Notes: generated by a model from the letters alone, not told the origin. A DNA stretch of 64,000 bases from Flavobacterium jejuense (GCF_006491595.2 NZ_VEVQ02000019.1:1-64000), one strand, 5' to 3'; shown: positions 32,064 through 42,065, counted from the stretch's first letter. Program-made: numbers and translations.

Positions 32064-32152
32064 TTTTTATTGAAATGCTTTTTCTAATTGATTAATTTGA
32101 TAATAATTTCAATAAAAAAATATATATTAGCAAAAAAAACAATAAATAAATT

Positions 32153-32713
32153 ATGAAAAAGTATTTTTTAACATTTTTAATTATTCTCATTTCGTCATAT
32201 GCTGATGCACAAACAACAGTTTCAGGTGTGAAATTAGATGAAACTATTACAGTTGAAGGTAAGAAGTTAGTTCTTAATGGAGCAGGAATTAGGGAGAAAT
32301 GGTGGATAGATTTATATGTTGGGTCATTATATCTCCCTAAAAAAAGCACTAATGGGACAGAAGTAGTAAATAGTACAGAAATAGCAGCAATAAAACTTGA
32401 TGTTGTTTCAGGAATGGTTTCCGCTGAAAAAATGATGACAGCATTAGATGAAGGGTTTTTAAAATCGACAAATAATAATATTGATCCTATTAAAGATGAC
32501 ATTACTAAATTTAAATCTTTTTTTAATGAAAAATTTAAAAAAGGAGATTCTTTTACCTTTGCAAATGTTCCAGGTACTGGAGTTGTAGTTTATAAAAATA
32601 ATGTTAAAAAAGGTTCTGTTGATGGACAAGATTTTAAAAAAGCATTATTTGGTATTTGGCTTTCTAACAATCCTGCAGATAAAGATTTAAGAAAATCAAT
32701 GCTAGGAATGTAA
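32153..32713 (+). CDS. Chalcone isomerase-like secreted protein, copy 2
   Basis: The 186-residue paralogue of the previous gene has a signal peptide ending SYADAQ and the shared segments KLVLNGAGIREKWWIDLYVGSLYLPKKSTNGTEVVNSTE, LDVVSGMVSAEKM, GVVVYKNNVKKGSVDGQDFKKALFGIWLSNNPADKDLRKSMLG. A gap of 89 bp without a clear terminator separates the copies. It is likely periplasmic; the ligand is unknown. Confidence 0.9.
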   Translation: MKKYFLTFLIILISSYADAQTTVSGVKLDETITVEGKKLVLNGAGIREKWWIDLYVGSLYLPKKSTNGTEVVNSTEIAAIKLDVVSGMVSAEKMMTALDEGFLKSTNNNIDPIKDDITKFKSFFNEKFKKGDSFTFANVPGTGVVVYKNNVKKGSVDGQDFKKALFGIWLSNNPADKDLRKSMLGM

Positions 32714-32778
32714 TAGGCTAAATAATGTTTTACAAAATAATAAAAAACACTTCTGTGTAATCAGAAGTGTTTTTTGTT

Positions 32779-33639
32779 TTAGTTTGATAAGAATGATTCA
32801 ATCTCTTGGATTACTTTCTCGTCTCCTAATATTTTTCGATGCCCTAAGTCCTCTGTTAAAATTAATTTACTGTTTTTTAAATGTAAATGTATATTTTTGG
32901 AAGCTGTGTAAGGAACATCAGTGTCATTCTTATCATGAATTATTAAAGTAGGAATATTAATTTTTCTTGCTACTATATTGGAAGAAAAACTCTCCATGTC
33001 AATAGCATGTTTTTTTTCAAATGAATCTCTCATTTTTTCTGCAATAATCGGTTTTAATCCTAATTTCGAGACAAAATCTTTTAAGATGTCATTCACGCTA
33101 TCACCACTTCCAATAATAATTGCTTTTTGAACTTTTAAACCATCTTTGATTGCATTTAAAATCGACATACTCCCTAGTGAATGTCCAATTGCATATTCAA
33201 AGGGGCCGAATTTTCTATCAAGTTCTAGGATGCTTTCAATAAATTCGGGCATTAAAGTCTTTTTACTTGGAGATTTGCCATGAGCAGGAGCATCAAAACT
33301 AATAGTGGAATATCCAAGTTCTATTAATTTATCAGCTATTTTTACAAGTTGGGTTCCTCTGCCAGACCAACCATGAACTAATAGTACTTTTTTAGAGTTT
33401 TCTCCATATTGATAAATCATTATTTGTTTCTTAATTTTTGGGATATAAAGTAATTCTTGTTTGCTTTTTTTTTCCATATGAAATTCCCTTTTTGGAATTT
33501 TATACTTTATAGGTGAACCAAAAAGTTTTGAAGCAAATTTAACAGTAAGCTTGGTTGATACTTTTTGTAAAATGGAAATAAATTTGAGTAGTGAAGAAGG
33601 AATGGAATTAGTGGAAATATTTTTTTTTCTTTTTGACAT
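32779..33639 (-). CDS. Alpha/beta hydrolase
   Basis: The 286-residue protein starts at MSKRKKNIS (33639); the longer frame adds ten unrelated residues. It has the alpha/beta-hydrolase core: VLLVHGWSGRGTQLVKIADKL, nucleophile Ser in AIGHSLGSMSIL, acidic residue in LIIHDKNDTDVPY and His in ILTEDLGHRKIL. No signal peptide was seen, but the basic N-terminus and following hydrophobic stretch may associate it with the membrane. The substrate is unknown. Confidence 0.9.
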   Translation of the reverse strand: MSKRKKNISTNSIPSSLLKFISILQKVSTKLTVKFASKLFGSPIKYKIPKREFHMEKKSKQELLYIPKIKKQIMIYQYGENSKKVLLVHGWSGRGTQLVKIADKLIELGYSTISFDAPAHGKSPSKKTLMPEFIESILELDRKFGPFEYAIGHSLGSMSILNAIKDGLKVQKAIIIGSGDSVNDILKDFVSKLGLKPIIAEKMRDSFEKKHAIDMESFSSNIVARKINIPTLIIHDKNDTDVPYTASKNIHLHLKNSKLILTEDLGHRKILGDEKVIQEIESFLSN

Positions 33640-33698
33640 TATGAATATTGTTCGACGGTTTAAATACAAAAATACTATTATTTTTTTTCAATGAATGT

Positions 33699-33729
33699 TT
33701 GAAATCATTTTTTAAATGTAGTAACTTTG
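33699..33729 (+). promoter_or_regulatory. Promoter of the M48 protease gene
   Basis: TTG at 33699-33701 and TAACTTTG at 33722-33729 are 20 bp apart, a good Bacteroidota promoter, ending 16 bp before the ATG at 33746. Confidence 0.6.
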
Positions 33730-33745
33730 TTTAAAACAAAAAAAA

Positions 33746-34564
33746 ATGAATTATAAAATAAAGTTTCTATTTGTATTGGTTTTTGCTTTGGTTTTATCCT
33801 GTGCTAAAAATCCTTTTACGGGAAAAAATACAATGGCTCTAGTTCCAAATAGTCAAATTTTCCCTTCAGCTTTTCAACAGTATGATCAGTTTTTATCTGA
33901 AAGCAAAGTTATAAAAGGAACAGCAGATGCAAAAAAAATTGAGACCATTGGAATGAAAATTAAAACGGCTGCTGAAAGATGGTTAAATGCTAATGGTAAA
34001 TCGGACTATTTAGATGGTTATGCTTGGGAGTATAATTTAGTTGATAGTAAAGAATTGAATGCTTGGTGTATGCCAGGTGGGAAAATTGTTTTCTATACAG
34101 GAATTCTTCCAGTTTGTAAAGATGATGCTGGAATAGCTGCAGTTATGGGACATGAAGTAGCACATGCATTAGCGAATCATGGTCAACAGAGAATGAGTGC
34201 TGGGTTAATTCAGCAATTAGGAGCAGTGGGTACTCAAGTTGCAGTTGGTAATAAAAGCGAAGAAACACAGCAATTGGTCATGCAGGCATATGGAGCTGGT
34301 TCTCAAGTTGGTGTTATGTTGCCTTTCAGTAGAAGTCATGAAAGTGAAGCGGATATGATTGGTTTAACTCTAATGGCTATTGCTGGATATGACCCAGTAA
34401 ATGCGGTTAGATTGTGGGAGAGAATGTCTGCTATGTCTTCTGGTTCTGCACCACCAGAAATTTTAAGTACGCATCCAAGTAATGAAACTAGAATTAGTAA
34501 TTTAACTAGTTTGATACCACAAGCAAAAGCTGAAGCAGCAAAATTTGGAGTAACTTTCAAGTAA
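33746..34564 (+). CDS. M48-family metallopeptidase lipoprotein
   Basis: The 272-residue protein has a signal sequence with lipobox (LVLSC at residues 15-19) and then CAKNPFTGKNTMALVPNSQI, typical of periplasmic lipid-anchored M48 proteases. The zinc site HExxH is HEVAH (GHEVAHALANHGQQR), and the third ligand is Glu in HESEADMIGL. A substrate role in outer-membrane protein quality control is known for relatives. It is followed by a terminator. Confidence 0.92.
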   Translation: MNYKIKFLFVLVFALVLSCAKNPFTGKNTMALVPNSQIFPSAFQQYDQFLSESKVIKGTADAKKIETIGMKIKTAAERWLNANGKSDYLDGYAWEYNLVDSKELNAWCMPGGKIVFYTGILPVCKDDAGIAAVMGHEVAHALANHGQQRMSAGLIQQLGAVGTQVAVGNKSEETQQLVMQAYGAGSQVGVMLPFSRSHESEADMIGLTLMAIAGYDPVNAVRLWERMSAMSSGSAPPEILSTHPSNETRISNLTSLIPQAKAEAAKFGVTFK

Positions 34565-34584
34565 ATAAAAAAATATGTATCTTC

Positions 34585-34612
34585 AATCCCGATTTATAAA
34601 TCGGGATTTTTA
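34585..34612 (+). terminator. Rho-independent terminator
   Basis: AATCCCGATTTA / TAAATCGGGATT is a perfect 24-nt palindrome followed by TTTTATTTT, 20 bp after the M48 gene. Confidence 0.8.
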
Positions 34613-34625
34613 TTTTAATATTATT

Positions 34626-35915
34626 ATGGAAAAATTGCAAAAAGGCGATAAAAAATTATTAAATGCTTGGGCATTTTATGATTGGGCAAATTCAGTATAT
34701 TCGTTAGTTATTTCTTCTAGTATATTTCCTTTGTATTTTGGTTTTCTCTATTCTAAAGAGAATCCTACAATACATTTTTTAGGAAATGACTTTAAAAGTA
34801 CTGCATTAATTAGTTATGTAACAGCTTTTGCTTTTTTAACGGTAGCTTTTTTATCACCGTTACTTTCGGGAATAGCAGATTACGTAGGTAATAAAAAGCG
34901 ATTCATGCAATTTTTTTGTTATTTAGGGGCTTTTTCATGTATAGGTTTGTATTGGTTTACAGAAGATAATGTTTATTTTGGAATTTCTTGTTTCTACTTT
35001 GGTTTAATTGGTTTTTGGGGAAGTATTGTTTATTATAATTCTTACTTACCAGATATTGCTCATAAGGATCAACAAGATTCTTTAAGTGCAAAAGGATTTT
35101 CTTTTGGATATGTGGGTAGTGTTATTTTATTGCTTATTTGCTTGGGTTTAATTTTGTCAAAAGAAAATAAGATTGAATCAATGGAAGCTATGAAATTATC
35201 CTTTGTGTTTACGGGGATTTGGTGGCTGTTATTTAGTCAATATACTTTTTATTATTTGCCTAAAGGGAATAAATCAAATAACAAAGTTTCTAGTAAAGTG
35301 CTTTTTAATGGCTTTAAAGAATTATTGAAAGTTAAAGACCAGTTGTTTCATAATTTAGCTTTGAAACGGTATTTGATAGCTTTTTTTGTATACAGTATGG
35401 CGGTACAAACGGTTATGCTTGTGGCTACTTATTTTGGAGAACAAGAGATTAATTGGGAAACTGATAGTCAAAAAACATCAGGATTAATTATAAGTATTTT
35501 AGTTATTCAATTAGTGGCTGTTTTAGGGGCTTACTTTACTTCAAAAATGGCTTCGAAATTCGGAAATATTAAAACACTACTGATTATTAATGTAATTTGG
35601 GCAATAATTTGTGTTTTTGCCTTTTTTGTGACGGAGCCTATCCATTTTTATGTAACAGCAGGGTTTGTTGGTTTAGTTATGGGAGGAATTCAATCTTTAT
35701 CTAGATCAACATATTCTAAATTTTTGCCAGAAACGGAAGATACAGCATCTTATTTTAGTTTCTATGATGTGGCGGAAAAAATAGGTATTGTAATAGGAAT
35801 GGGAATATTTGCAACGATTGATCAAATATCTGGTTCTATGCGAAATGCAATTGTTTTTTTAGCTGTTTTTTTTATAATAGGTATCTTTTTATTAATAAGA
35901 GTGCCTAAAAAATAA
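34626..35915 (+). CDS. MFS transporter, UMF1/Atg22-like
   Basis: The ATG at 34626 (MEKLQKGDKKLLNAWAFYDWANSVYSLVISSSIFPLYFG) gives 429 residues; the longer frame would run through the preceding terminator and is rejected. About 12 membrane helices are visible. The segment NAWAFYDWANSVYS and LSRSTYSKFLPETEDTASYFSFYDVAEKIGIVIG are features of the UMF1/Atg22 branch of the major facilitator superfamily, which exports amino acids or similar solutes. The substrate is unknown. Confidence 0.92.
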   Translation: MEKLQKGDKKLLNAWAFYDWANSVYSLVISSSIFPLYFGFLYSKENPTIHFLGNDFKSTALISYVTAFAFLTVAFLSPLLSGIADYVGNKKRFMQFFCYLGAFSCIGLYWFTEDNVYFGISCFYFGLIGFWGSIVYYNSYLPDIAHKDQQDSLSAKGFSFGYVGSVILLLICLGLILSKENKIESMEAMKLSFVFTGIWWLLFSQYTFYYLPKGNKSNNKVSSKVLFNGFKELLKVKDQLFHNLALKRYLIAFFVYSMAVQTVMLVATYFGEQEINWETDSQKTSGLIISILVIQLVAVLGAYFTSKMASKFGNIKTLLIINVIWAIICVFAFFVTEPIHFYVTAGFVGLVMGGIQSLSRSTYSKFLPETEDTASYFSFYDVAEKIGIVIGMGIFATIDQISGSMRNAIVFLAVFFIIGIFLLIRVPKK

Positions 35916-35954
35916 AAATAAAAACTATTTTTGGCTACTTTTAATTTATATGTA

Positions 35955-36962
35955 ATGAAAAAAATAAACAATCTTTTTGCTTTTATTGTTTTAATAGCTA
36001 TTTTTTCAATCACTTCATGTAGTGAGGTTGAACCTTTAGATCCTGCTTTATCAAATCAAGTAAATTCAGGTAATGGAAATGGTTCTGGATCTGGTAGTAC
36101 TGGTGGAGGAAATTCTGGTGGTGGTGGAAGTACTGCAACAGTTTTTAAAGCTGATTTTGATGGACAAACATGGAACAATGCTTCTAATATACAGGCAATT
36201 GTAAATTCCGATTATATTTCTATTTCAGCAATGAAGAGTAATGGTAGTTTTTTTCAAATCACTGTCCCGCAAGGAGCTGTGGGTACTTATAATTGGGCTA
36301 GTGCAACATCTATAACTTCTTTAGGATTGGTTTATTCTGCTGGAAGTGGTCAGGTCCCATACGTTAGTTTGAGTAATTCAGATGCTACAAATCAAGGCTT
36401 TACTAATTATGTAGATACTGCTGAATTAGTAATATCTTCAATCAATACAACTACAAATATTATTACAGGAAATTTTAAGTTTACAGGAGTAAGGTATGAT
36501 GGCACTTTAACACAAACAGAAACAAAAGTTTTTACTAATGGACAATTTTCAGTTCCATTTACTGCAAATAATACATCTCCATCCACGAATAGTTTTTTCT
36601 GTAAGTTAGATGGTTCAGATTTTATTCCTACAAATGTTGATGGTATTCAAGCGAATAATTCTATAACAATAATCGGTAGAAGAGGGAATATAGAAAATAT
36701 TTCTTTGAGCTTAGTAGGAGGAATGACTCCAGGTACATATGATTTGGAGAATTTGCCTTTAGGTACCAATAATATTGGATTGTATAATCAAGATGCGTCT
36801 GGCGTAAATTCATTTGGTGCTAACCCTGGTACGGTAACGATTACTACTCATGATGTTGGAACAAAGCATATAGTTGGTACATTTCAGTTTACTGGAACTA
36901 GTTTTACTAGTGCTACAACTCATAGTATCTCACAAGGAACTTTTGATGTTTATTATCAGTAG
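35955..36962 (+). CDS. Lipoprotein with Gly/Ser-rich linker and two beta domains, DUF6252-like
   Basis: The ATG at 35955 starts MKKINNLFAFIVLIAIFSITSC, a lipoprotein signal, giving 335 residues. A linker of Gly, Ser and Asn (residues ~34-57) leads to two related segments: FKADFDGQTWNNASNIQAIVN...GSFFQITVPQGAVGTYNW and FCKLDGSDFIPTNVDGIQAN...ISLSLVGGMTPGTYDL. Each ends with GNFKFTGVRYDGTLT or GTFQFTGTSFTSATTHSISQGTFDV. The repeated unit resembles the DUF6252 family of flavobacterial lipoproteins. It is surface or periplasmic; the role is unknown. Confidence 0.85.
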   Translation: MKKINNLFAFIVLIAIFSITSCSEVEPLDPALSNQVNSGNGNGSGSGSTGGGNSGGGGSTATVFKADFDGQTWNNASNIQAIVNSDYISISAMKSNGSFFQITVPQGAVGTYNWASATSITSLGLVYSAGSGQVPYVSLSNSDATNQGFTNYVDTAELVISSINTTTNIITGNFKFTGVRYDGTLTQTETKVFTNGQFSVPFTANNTSPSTNSFFCKLDGSDFIPTNVDGIQANNSITIIGRRGNIENISLSLVGGMTPGTYDLENLPLGTNNIGLYNQDASGVNSFGANPGTVTITTHDVGTKHIVGTFQFTGTSFTSATTHSISQGTFDVYYQ

Positions 36963-36981
36963 GAAAATTATAAAAATAAAC

Positions 36982-37015
36982 AAAAATCCCGAAAATTTAC
37001 TTTCGGGATTTTTTT
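36982..37015 (+). terminator. Rho-independent terminator
   Basis: AAAAATCCCGAAAA / TTTCGGGATTTTT pair around a short loop and run into T residues, 19 bp after the lipoprotein gene. Confidence 0.8.
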
Positions 37016-37160
37016 ATGGCACAACTCTTGACTTCTTATTATGCTTATAAAAAGCTAAATTGTTTATTATTGTTGATTATCAGTGTTTTAATGCTGATTT
37101 TGTAATGCAATAATAACAATTTGTACTAGTTATTAATGACAAAATGACCCTTTTATAATT

Positions 37161-39614
37161 ATGCCAAATCAAAAAATACTAACATTTGACAACTTGTCAC
37201 TTCAAGAAATTGACTCAGATGCAGAATTAATACCTTTATTAACCCCTGAGGATGAGGAAGAAATGAATAATGAAGAATTACCAAATGACTTGCCTATTCT
37301 TTCATTAAGGAATACTGTTTTATTTCCAGGAGTAGTTATTCCAATTACGGCTGGAAGAGATAAATCGATTAAATTGATTAATGATGCTAATGCTGGAGGA
37401 AAAGTTATTGGTGTTGTAGCTCAAATAGATGAAAATGTTGAAGAGCCAACTCCAAATGATGTTCATCATATAGGTACTGTAGCTCGAATTATTAGAGTCT
37501 TAAAAATGCCAGATGGTAATACTACTGTAATTCTTCAAGGTAAAAAACGTTTTGAGATTGATGCGTTTACTCAGGAAGAACCCTATTTAAAAGCAACAAT
37601 AAAGGAAGTTAGTGAGGCTAGGCCTAATGTGGATGATGTTGAATTTAATACTATAGTCGATTCTATTAAGGATTTGGCTATCCAAATTATTAAAGAAAGC
37701 CCAAATATTCCAACGGAAGCTACTTTTGCAATTAAGAACATTGAAAGTAACCCTTTCTTAATCAATTTCGTATCTTCAAACATGAATCTTTCGGTTGAGG
37801 AAAAACAAAATCTTCTTTCTATTAATGACCTGAAAGAGAGAGCGCTAGAAACACTTCGTTTTATGAATTTAGAGTTGCAAAAACTTGAATTGAAAAACGA
37901 TATTCAATCTAAAGTCCGATTTGATTTAGATCAACAACAAAAAGAGTATTTCTTACATCAGCAGATGAAAACCATTCAGGAAGAATTGGGTGGAGTTTCC
38001 TATGAAGCTGAAATTGAAGAGATGCGTGAGAAAGCGAAAGCTAAAAAATGGGATGAAAATGTAGCTACTCATTTTGAGAAAGAAGTGTCTAAGTTGCAAC
38101 GCTCTAATCCAAATTCTCCAGATTTTGGAATCCAAAGAAATTATTTAGAATTGTTTCTTGATTTACCTTGGGGCGAATACTCTAAAGATAATTTCGATTT
38201 AAAAAGAGCTCAGAAAATTTTGGACAGAGATCATTTTGGATTGGAAGACGTAAAACAAAGAATTATAGAGCATTTAGCAGTTTTGAAATTGAGGAATGAT
38301 ATGAAATCTCCTATTATTTGTTTATTTGGACCTCCTGGTGTTGGTAAAACTTCTATTGGAAAATCTGTAGCAGAAGCATTAGGAAGAGAGTATGTTCGAA
38401 TTTCCTTAGGAGGAATGCGTGATGAAGCTGAGATTCGTGGTCATAGAAAAACCTATATTGGTGCTATGCCTGGACGTATTATTCAAAGTATTAAAAAAGC
38501 AAAAACTTCAAATCCGGTGTTTGTTTTGGATGAAATTGATAAATTATCAAGTAGTTTCAATGGAGATCCTTCTTCGGCTTTATTGGAGGTTTTAGATCCA
38601 GAACAAAATGGGGAGTTTCATGATAATTTTCTTGAGTTAGGGTATGATTTATCTAAAGTAATGTTCATTGCAACATCAAATAGCATGTCAACTATTCAAC
38701 CTGCTTTGAGAGATAGAATGGAAATCATTAAAATGTCGGGTTATACTATTGAAGAAAAAATAGAGATTGCAAAAAAACATTTGTTGCCAAAACAATTAAA
38801 AGAACACGGATTAAGTTCAGATGATTTGCATATTGGTAAAAAACAATTAGAAAAAATTGTGGTAGGTTACACGCGAGAATCAGGTGTACGTGGTCTAGAG
38901 AAAAAAATCGCACAAGTAGTACGTCATGCAGCAAAATCTATTGCTATGGAAGAAGTGTATAATAAAACGTTGACTGACGAAGATATTTTAACGGTTCTGA
39001 AAGCTCCTCGAATGGAGCGTGATAAGTATGAGAATAACGATACAGCAGGTGTGGTTACAGGTTTAGCGTGGACTTCTGTGGGTGGTGATATCTTATTTAT
39101 TGAATCGACTATTTCTAAAGGAAAAGGAGCAATGACTATGACGGGAAACCTTGGGACGGTTATGAAAGAATCTGTTACAATTGCTTTAGAGTATATTAAA
39201 TCGAATAGTGAATTATTGGGTATACCAAGTGAAGTAATTAACAATAATAATATTCACATTCACGTTCCAGAAGGTGCTACACCAAAAGATGGACCAAGTG
39301 CGGGTATTGCTATGTTAACTTCGATGGTGTCTACGTATACACAAAAGAAAATCAAGAAAAGTTTAGCTATGACAGGTGAAATTACTTTAAGAGGAAAAGT
39401 GTTGCCTGTTGGAGGAATTAAAGAAAAAATTTTAGCAGCCAAAAGAGCTAATATTAAAGAAATAATCCTTTGCTATGAAAATAAACGTGACATAGATGAA
39501 ATTAAACCAGAATATTTAAAAGGACTAACTTTTCATTATGTTGATAGAATGAGTGAAGTAGTTGCTATTGCAATTACTGATCAAAAAGTAAAAAATGCTA
39601 AGAAATTAGATTAG
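37161..39614 (+). CDS. lon: ATP-dependent protease Lon
   Basis: The 817-residue protein has the full Lon architecture: N-terminal substrate domain (LPILSLRNTVLFPGVVIPITAG), a coiled-coil-rich middle, AAA+ ATPase with Walker A GPPGVGKTSIGKS and Walker B VFVLDEIDKL, and the proteolytic domain with catalytic Ser in PKDGPSAGIAM and Lys in PVGGIKEKILAAKRA. It degrades damaged and regulatory proteins in the cytosol as a hexamer. It has a short acidic N-terminal extension, as in other flavobacteria. A terminator follows. Confidence 0.98.
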   Translation: MPNQKILTFDNLSLQEIDSDAELIPLLTPEDEEEMNNEELPNDLPILSLRNTVLFPGVVIPITAGRDKSIKLINDANAGGKVIGVVAQIDENVEEPTPNDVHHIGTVARIIRVLKMPDGNTTVILQGKKRFEIDAFTQEEPYLKATIKEVSEARPNVDDVEFNTIVDSIKDLAIQIIKESPNIPTEATFAIKNIESNPFLINFVSSNMNLSVEEKQNLLSINDLKERALETLRFMNLELQKLELKNDIQSKVRFDLDQQQKEYFLHQQMKTIQEELGGVSYEAEIEEMREKAKAKKWDENVATHFEKEVSKLQRSNPNSPDFGIQRNYLELFLDLPWGEYSKDNFDLKRAQKILDRDHFGLEDVKQRIIEHLAVLKLRNDMKSPIICLFGPPGVGKTSIGKSVAEALGREYVRISLGGMRDEAEIRGHRKTYIGAMPGRIIQSIKKAKTSNPVFVLDEIDKLSSSFNGDPSSALLEVLDPEQNGEFHDNFLELGYDLSKVMFIATSNSMSTIQPALRDRMEIIKMSGYTIEEKIEIAKKHLLPKQLKEHGLSSDDLHIGKKQLEKIVVGYTRESGVRGLEKKIAQVVRHAAKSIAMEEVYNKTLTDEDILTVLKAPRMERDKYENNDTAGVVTGLAWTSVGGDILFIESTISKGKGAMTMTGNLGTVMKESVTIALEYIKSNSELLGIPSEVINNNNIHIHVPEGATPKDGPSAGIAMLTSMVSTYTQKKIKKSLAMTGEITLRGKVLPVGGIKEKILAAKRANIKEIILCYENKRDIDEIKPEYLKGLTFHYVDRMSEVVAIAITDQKVKNAKKLD

Positions 39615-39639
39615 TTTTTTAGAATTTTATAATAAGATG

Positions 39640-39676
39640 AAAACCTAAACTTTATATAAAGTTTAGGTTTTTTATT
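39640..39676 (+). terminator. Rho-independent terminator after lon
   Basis: AAAACCTAAACTTTA / TAAAGTTTAGGTTTT form a long stem around TA, followed by a T-run, 26 bp after lon. Confidence 0.85.
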
Positions 39677-39743
39677 GTTTTATGGATTTGCTTTTATAAT
39701 TTTAAATTTAGAAATACGTTATCTTATAGAATTGAATTATTTG

Positions 39744-40589
39744 ATGAATCATTTTTTTGCTGTTATCCAACTCTTTTTTTTGGTTTTTAGTGGTGCTAAA
39801 AACCAAAAAGAACAATTTGCTAAAACTCATTCTGTTGTTCCAATAGAATGTAATACTGTATTTAATAATGAGTCTCATAATAAATCGAAGAAAGTTATAC
39901 ATATTTTAGTAGCTTTGTGCGATAATAAGTATCAAGGCATTGTTCCAGTTCCAAAAAGTATTGGAAACGGACAAGATCCTAAAAATAATTTGTATTGGGG
40001 ATGTGCTTTTGGTGTGAAAACCTATTTTAAGAAAAGTACTAGCTGGAAACTGATAAAAACAATAGCAATTGATAGTGTTAAAATGGAACGATTGGTTTTT
40101 AAGCATGTAACTCAAGATAATTATATTGTTGCGGATGCTTATAATGGAAAGTTTATCAAACAGTGTACTATTGATTTTTTGAAAAGTTGTTCGGGTCAAT
40201 TAAAAGATGCAATAGTTGTTGGTGACAAGACTTTGGGAATAAACGGGAATTCAAATTTAGTAGGTTATATTGGTCATGATGGATTAATGGATTTTAAAAT
40301 CCATGAAGAAATTAAAAATACTGATAATAAAGAAAGAGATTGTATTACATTAGCTTGCTATAGTAAACGCTTTTTTTCTTCAGATATGAATGAAGCTAAG
40401 TCAAAACCTTTAGTTTGGACAACAGGTTTGATGTGCCCTGAAGCCTATTCGATTCATGATGCTATAAATCAATACTGTAACGGAGGAAATGAGTTTATGA
40501 TAGTTGACGCGGTAGCTAAAGTATATGCTAAGTATCAAAAATGCAGTGAAAATCAGCTAAAAGACTATTGGTTGCTGGTTGGTAATTAA
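39744..40589 (+). CDS. Conserved secreted protein upstream of porQ, unknown function
   Basis: The ATG at 39744 starts MNHFFAVIQLFFLVFSGAKNQ, a signal-like segment, giving 281 residues; the longer frame begins in the lon terminator region. The body has VIHILVALCDNKYQGIVPVPKSIGNGQDPKNNLYWGCAFGVKTYFKKSTSWK, CPEAYSIHDAINQYCNG and several Cys residues. I recall this type of protein next to T9SS genes in Bacteroidota but no function is established. It ends 8 bp before porQ, so they are likely co-transcribed. Confidence 0.8.
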   Translation: MNHFFAVIQLFFLVFSGAKNQKEQFAKTHSVVPIECNTVFNNESHNKSKKVIHILVALCDNKYQGIVPVPKSIGNGQDPKNNLYWGCAFGVKTYFKKSTSWKLIKTIAIDSVKMERLVFKHVTQDNYIVADAYNGKFIKQCTIDFLKSCSGQLKDAIVVGDKTLGINGNSNLVGYIGHDGLMDFKIHEEIKNTDNKERDCITLACYSKRFFSSDMNEAKSKPLVWTTGLMCPEAYSIHDAINQYCNGGNEFMIVDAVAKVYAKYQKCSENQLKDYWLLVGN

Positions 40590-40597
40590 AATTAAGA

Positions 40598-41614
40598 ATG
40601 AAATTAAGATTACAATTGTTTTTTATTTTATCAATTACTTTTTGCCAAGCGCAAATAGGAGGTAAATATGTATACCAATTTTTAAATTTGGCTCAATCTC
40701 CTAGACAAGCTGCTTTAGGAGGTAAAACGGTTACTGTAGTTGACTATGATGTGAATCAAGCTTTCTATAATCCTGCAACTATTAATCAGAAAATGAGTAA
40801 TAGATTGTCTGTTAATTACGGAAATTATTACGGAGAAGTATCTTATGGTACAGCTGCTTATGCATATACATGGGATCAGCATGTGCAAACTTTTCATGCA
40901 GGAATTAATTATATCAATTATGGAACCTTTGAAGGAAGAGATGAATTAGGAAATATTACTTCTGATTTTACAGGAAGTGAGGCGGCTTTATCTTTAGGTT
41001 ATGCTTACAATATTCCATGGACAGATATGTATATTGGAACTAATGTAAAGTTAATTTCTTCTACTTTAGAATCTTATAATTCTTGGGGTGTAGCAACTGA
41101 TTTAGGGTTTTTATATGTCGATGAAAAAAATGATATTAATTGGGGTTTAGCAGTTCGTAATTTAGGTTTTCAAATCACGCCTTATCAGGATATAAGAGAA
41201 AAATTACCATTATCCATTGATGCAGGAGTCTCTCAATTATTAGAAAATGTGCCTATTCGTTGGCATCTTACCTTAGAAAATTTACAACAATGGAATATTG
41301 CTTTTTCAAATCCTAATAGAGCAGAGAGTACCTTGGATGGAGAAACGAATGAAGAGAAAGTTTCTTTTTTTAATAATGCATTGCGCCATGTGATTATGGG
41401 AGCCGAATTGTTTCCCGAAAAAGGATTTAATATACGTTTGGGGTATAATTTTAGGAGAGGACAAGAATTAAAAATTTTAGACCAAAGAAGTTTTTCAGGA
41501 ATTTCAGCTGGATTTGGATTGCGATTTGGTAAAATTAAATTTGATTATTCGTATTCAAGATATACATTAGCAGCAAGTACTAGTTTGTTTGGGTTGATGA
41601 TTAATTTAGAATAA
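40598..41614 (+). CDS. porQ: Type IX secretion system protein PorQ
   Basis: The 338-residue protein has a signal peptide (ends CQAQ) and the PorQ pattern IGGKYVYQFLNLAQSPRQAALGGKTVTVVDYDVNQAFYNPATIN, followed by an outer-membrane beta-barrel of the PorV/FadL type with alternating polar/aromatic strands (FDYSYSRYTLAASTSLFGLMINL at the end). PorQ with PorZ and PorU/V forms the T9SS attachment complex, which removes C-terminal sorting domains and attaches cargo at the surface. Its presence agrees with the T9SS tails at 5294 and 47556. Confidence 0.95.
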   Translation: MKLRLQLFFILSITFCQAQIGGKYVYQFLNLAQSPRQAALGGKTVTVVDYDVNQAFYNPATINQKMSNRLSVNYGNYYGEVSYGTAAYAYTWDQHVQTFHAGINYINYGTFEGRDELGNITSDFTGSEAALSLGYAYNIPWTDMYIGTNVKLISSTLESYNSWGVATDLGFLYVDEKNDINWGLAVRNLGFQITPYQDIREKLPLSIDAGVSQLLENVPIRWHLTLENLQQWNIAFSNPNRAESTLDGETNEEKVSFFNNALRHVIMGAELFPEKGFNIRLGYNFRRGQELKILDQRSFSGISAGFGLRFGKIKFDYSYSRYTLAASTSLFGLMINLE

Positions 41615-41627
41615 GAATTATAGTATA

Positions 41628-42065
41628 ATGATTAAAATTGAAAGAGATAACAAATTTTTATTTATTTTATTGATGTTAATTAATACATCTTTCTTTTTTG
41701 TATTCATATTATTAAGTCTTTTTTTTAAAATTCAATTATTATTTATCGAAAAGATATTGTTGTTTTTAACTTTTTCTTTTTTTTCTCTTTACTTCATTAA
41801 AGTAAATGTTTTGTTTAAAAACAGAAAGCTTTGTTTTAAGAATATTTATGGATTTACGATAAAAGAAATTGATTTAAAAAAGATAAATGGGAAAAAGACA
41901 ATGTATAAACCTTTGCTCCATAAGAGTCTGCTGTTTTTGTTAGGCTCTAAGTATGATAGAATTATTGAAATAAAATCGGATTTAGACAATTCAAAAAAAT
42001 ATAGTATAAATGGACAAATTTTTTCAAAAAAAGGATTGGAAAAATTTCTAAGACTAATTAAGTAA
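41628..42065 (+). CDS. Small membrane protein with PH-like C-terminal domain
   Basis: The 145-residue protein has two close hydrophobic helices (residues ~10-32 and ~37-56) and a basic, strand-rich tail (VLFKNRKLCFKNIYGFTIKEIDLKKINGKK...IIEIKSDLDNSKKYSINGQ). This is the shape of bacterial PH-domain membrane proteins, though not strongly enough to name it. It is between porQ and cmk, 13 bp from porQ, so possibly in one transcript. Confidence 0.7.
   Translation: MIKIERDNKFLFILLMLINTSFFFVFILLSLFFKIQLLFIEKILLFLTFSFFSLYFIKVNVLFKNRKLCFKNIYGFTIKEIDLKKINGKKTMYKPLLHKSLLFLLGSKYDRIIEIKSDLDNSKKYSINGQIFSKKGLEKFLRLIK

Noticed and set aside
32092..32502. 136-residue minus-strand frame
   Set aside because: It overlaps the second chalcone isomerase-like gene, which has a signal peptide and clear family match.
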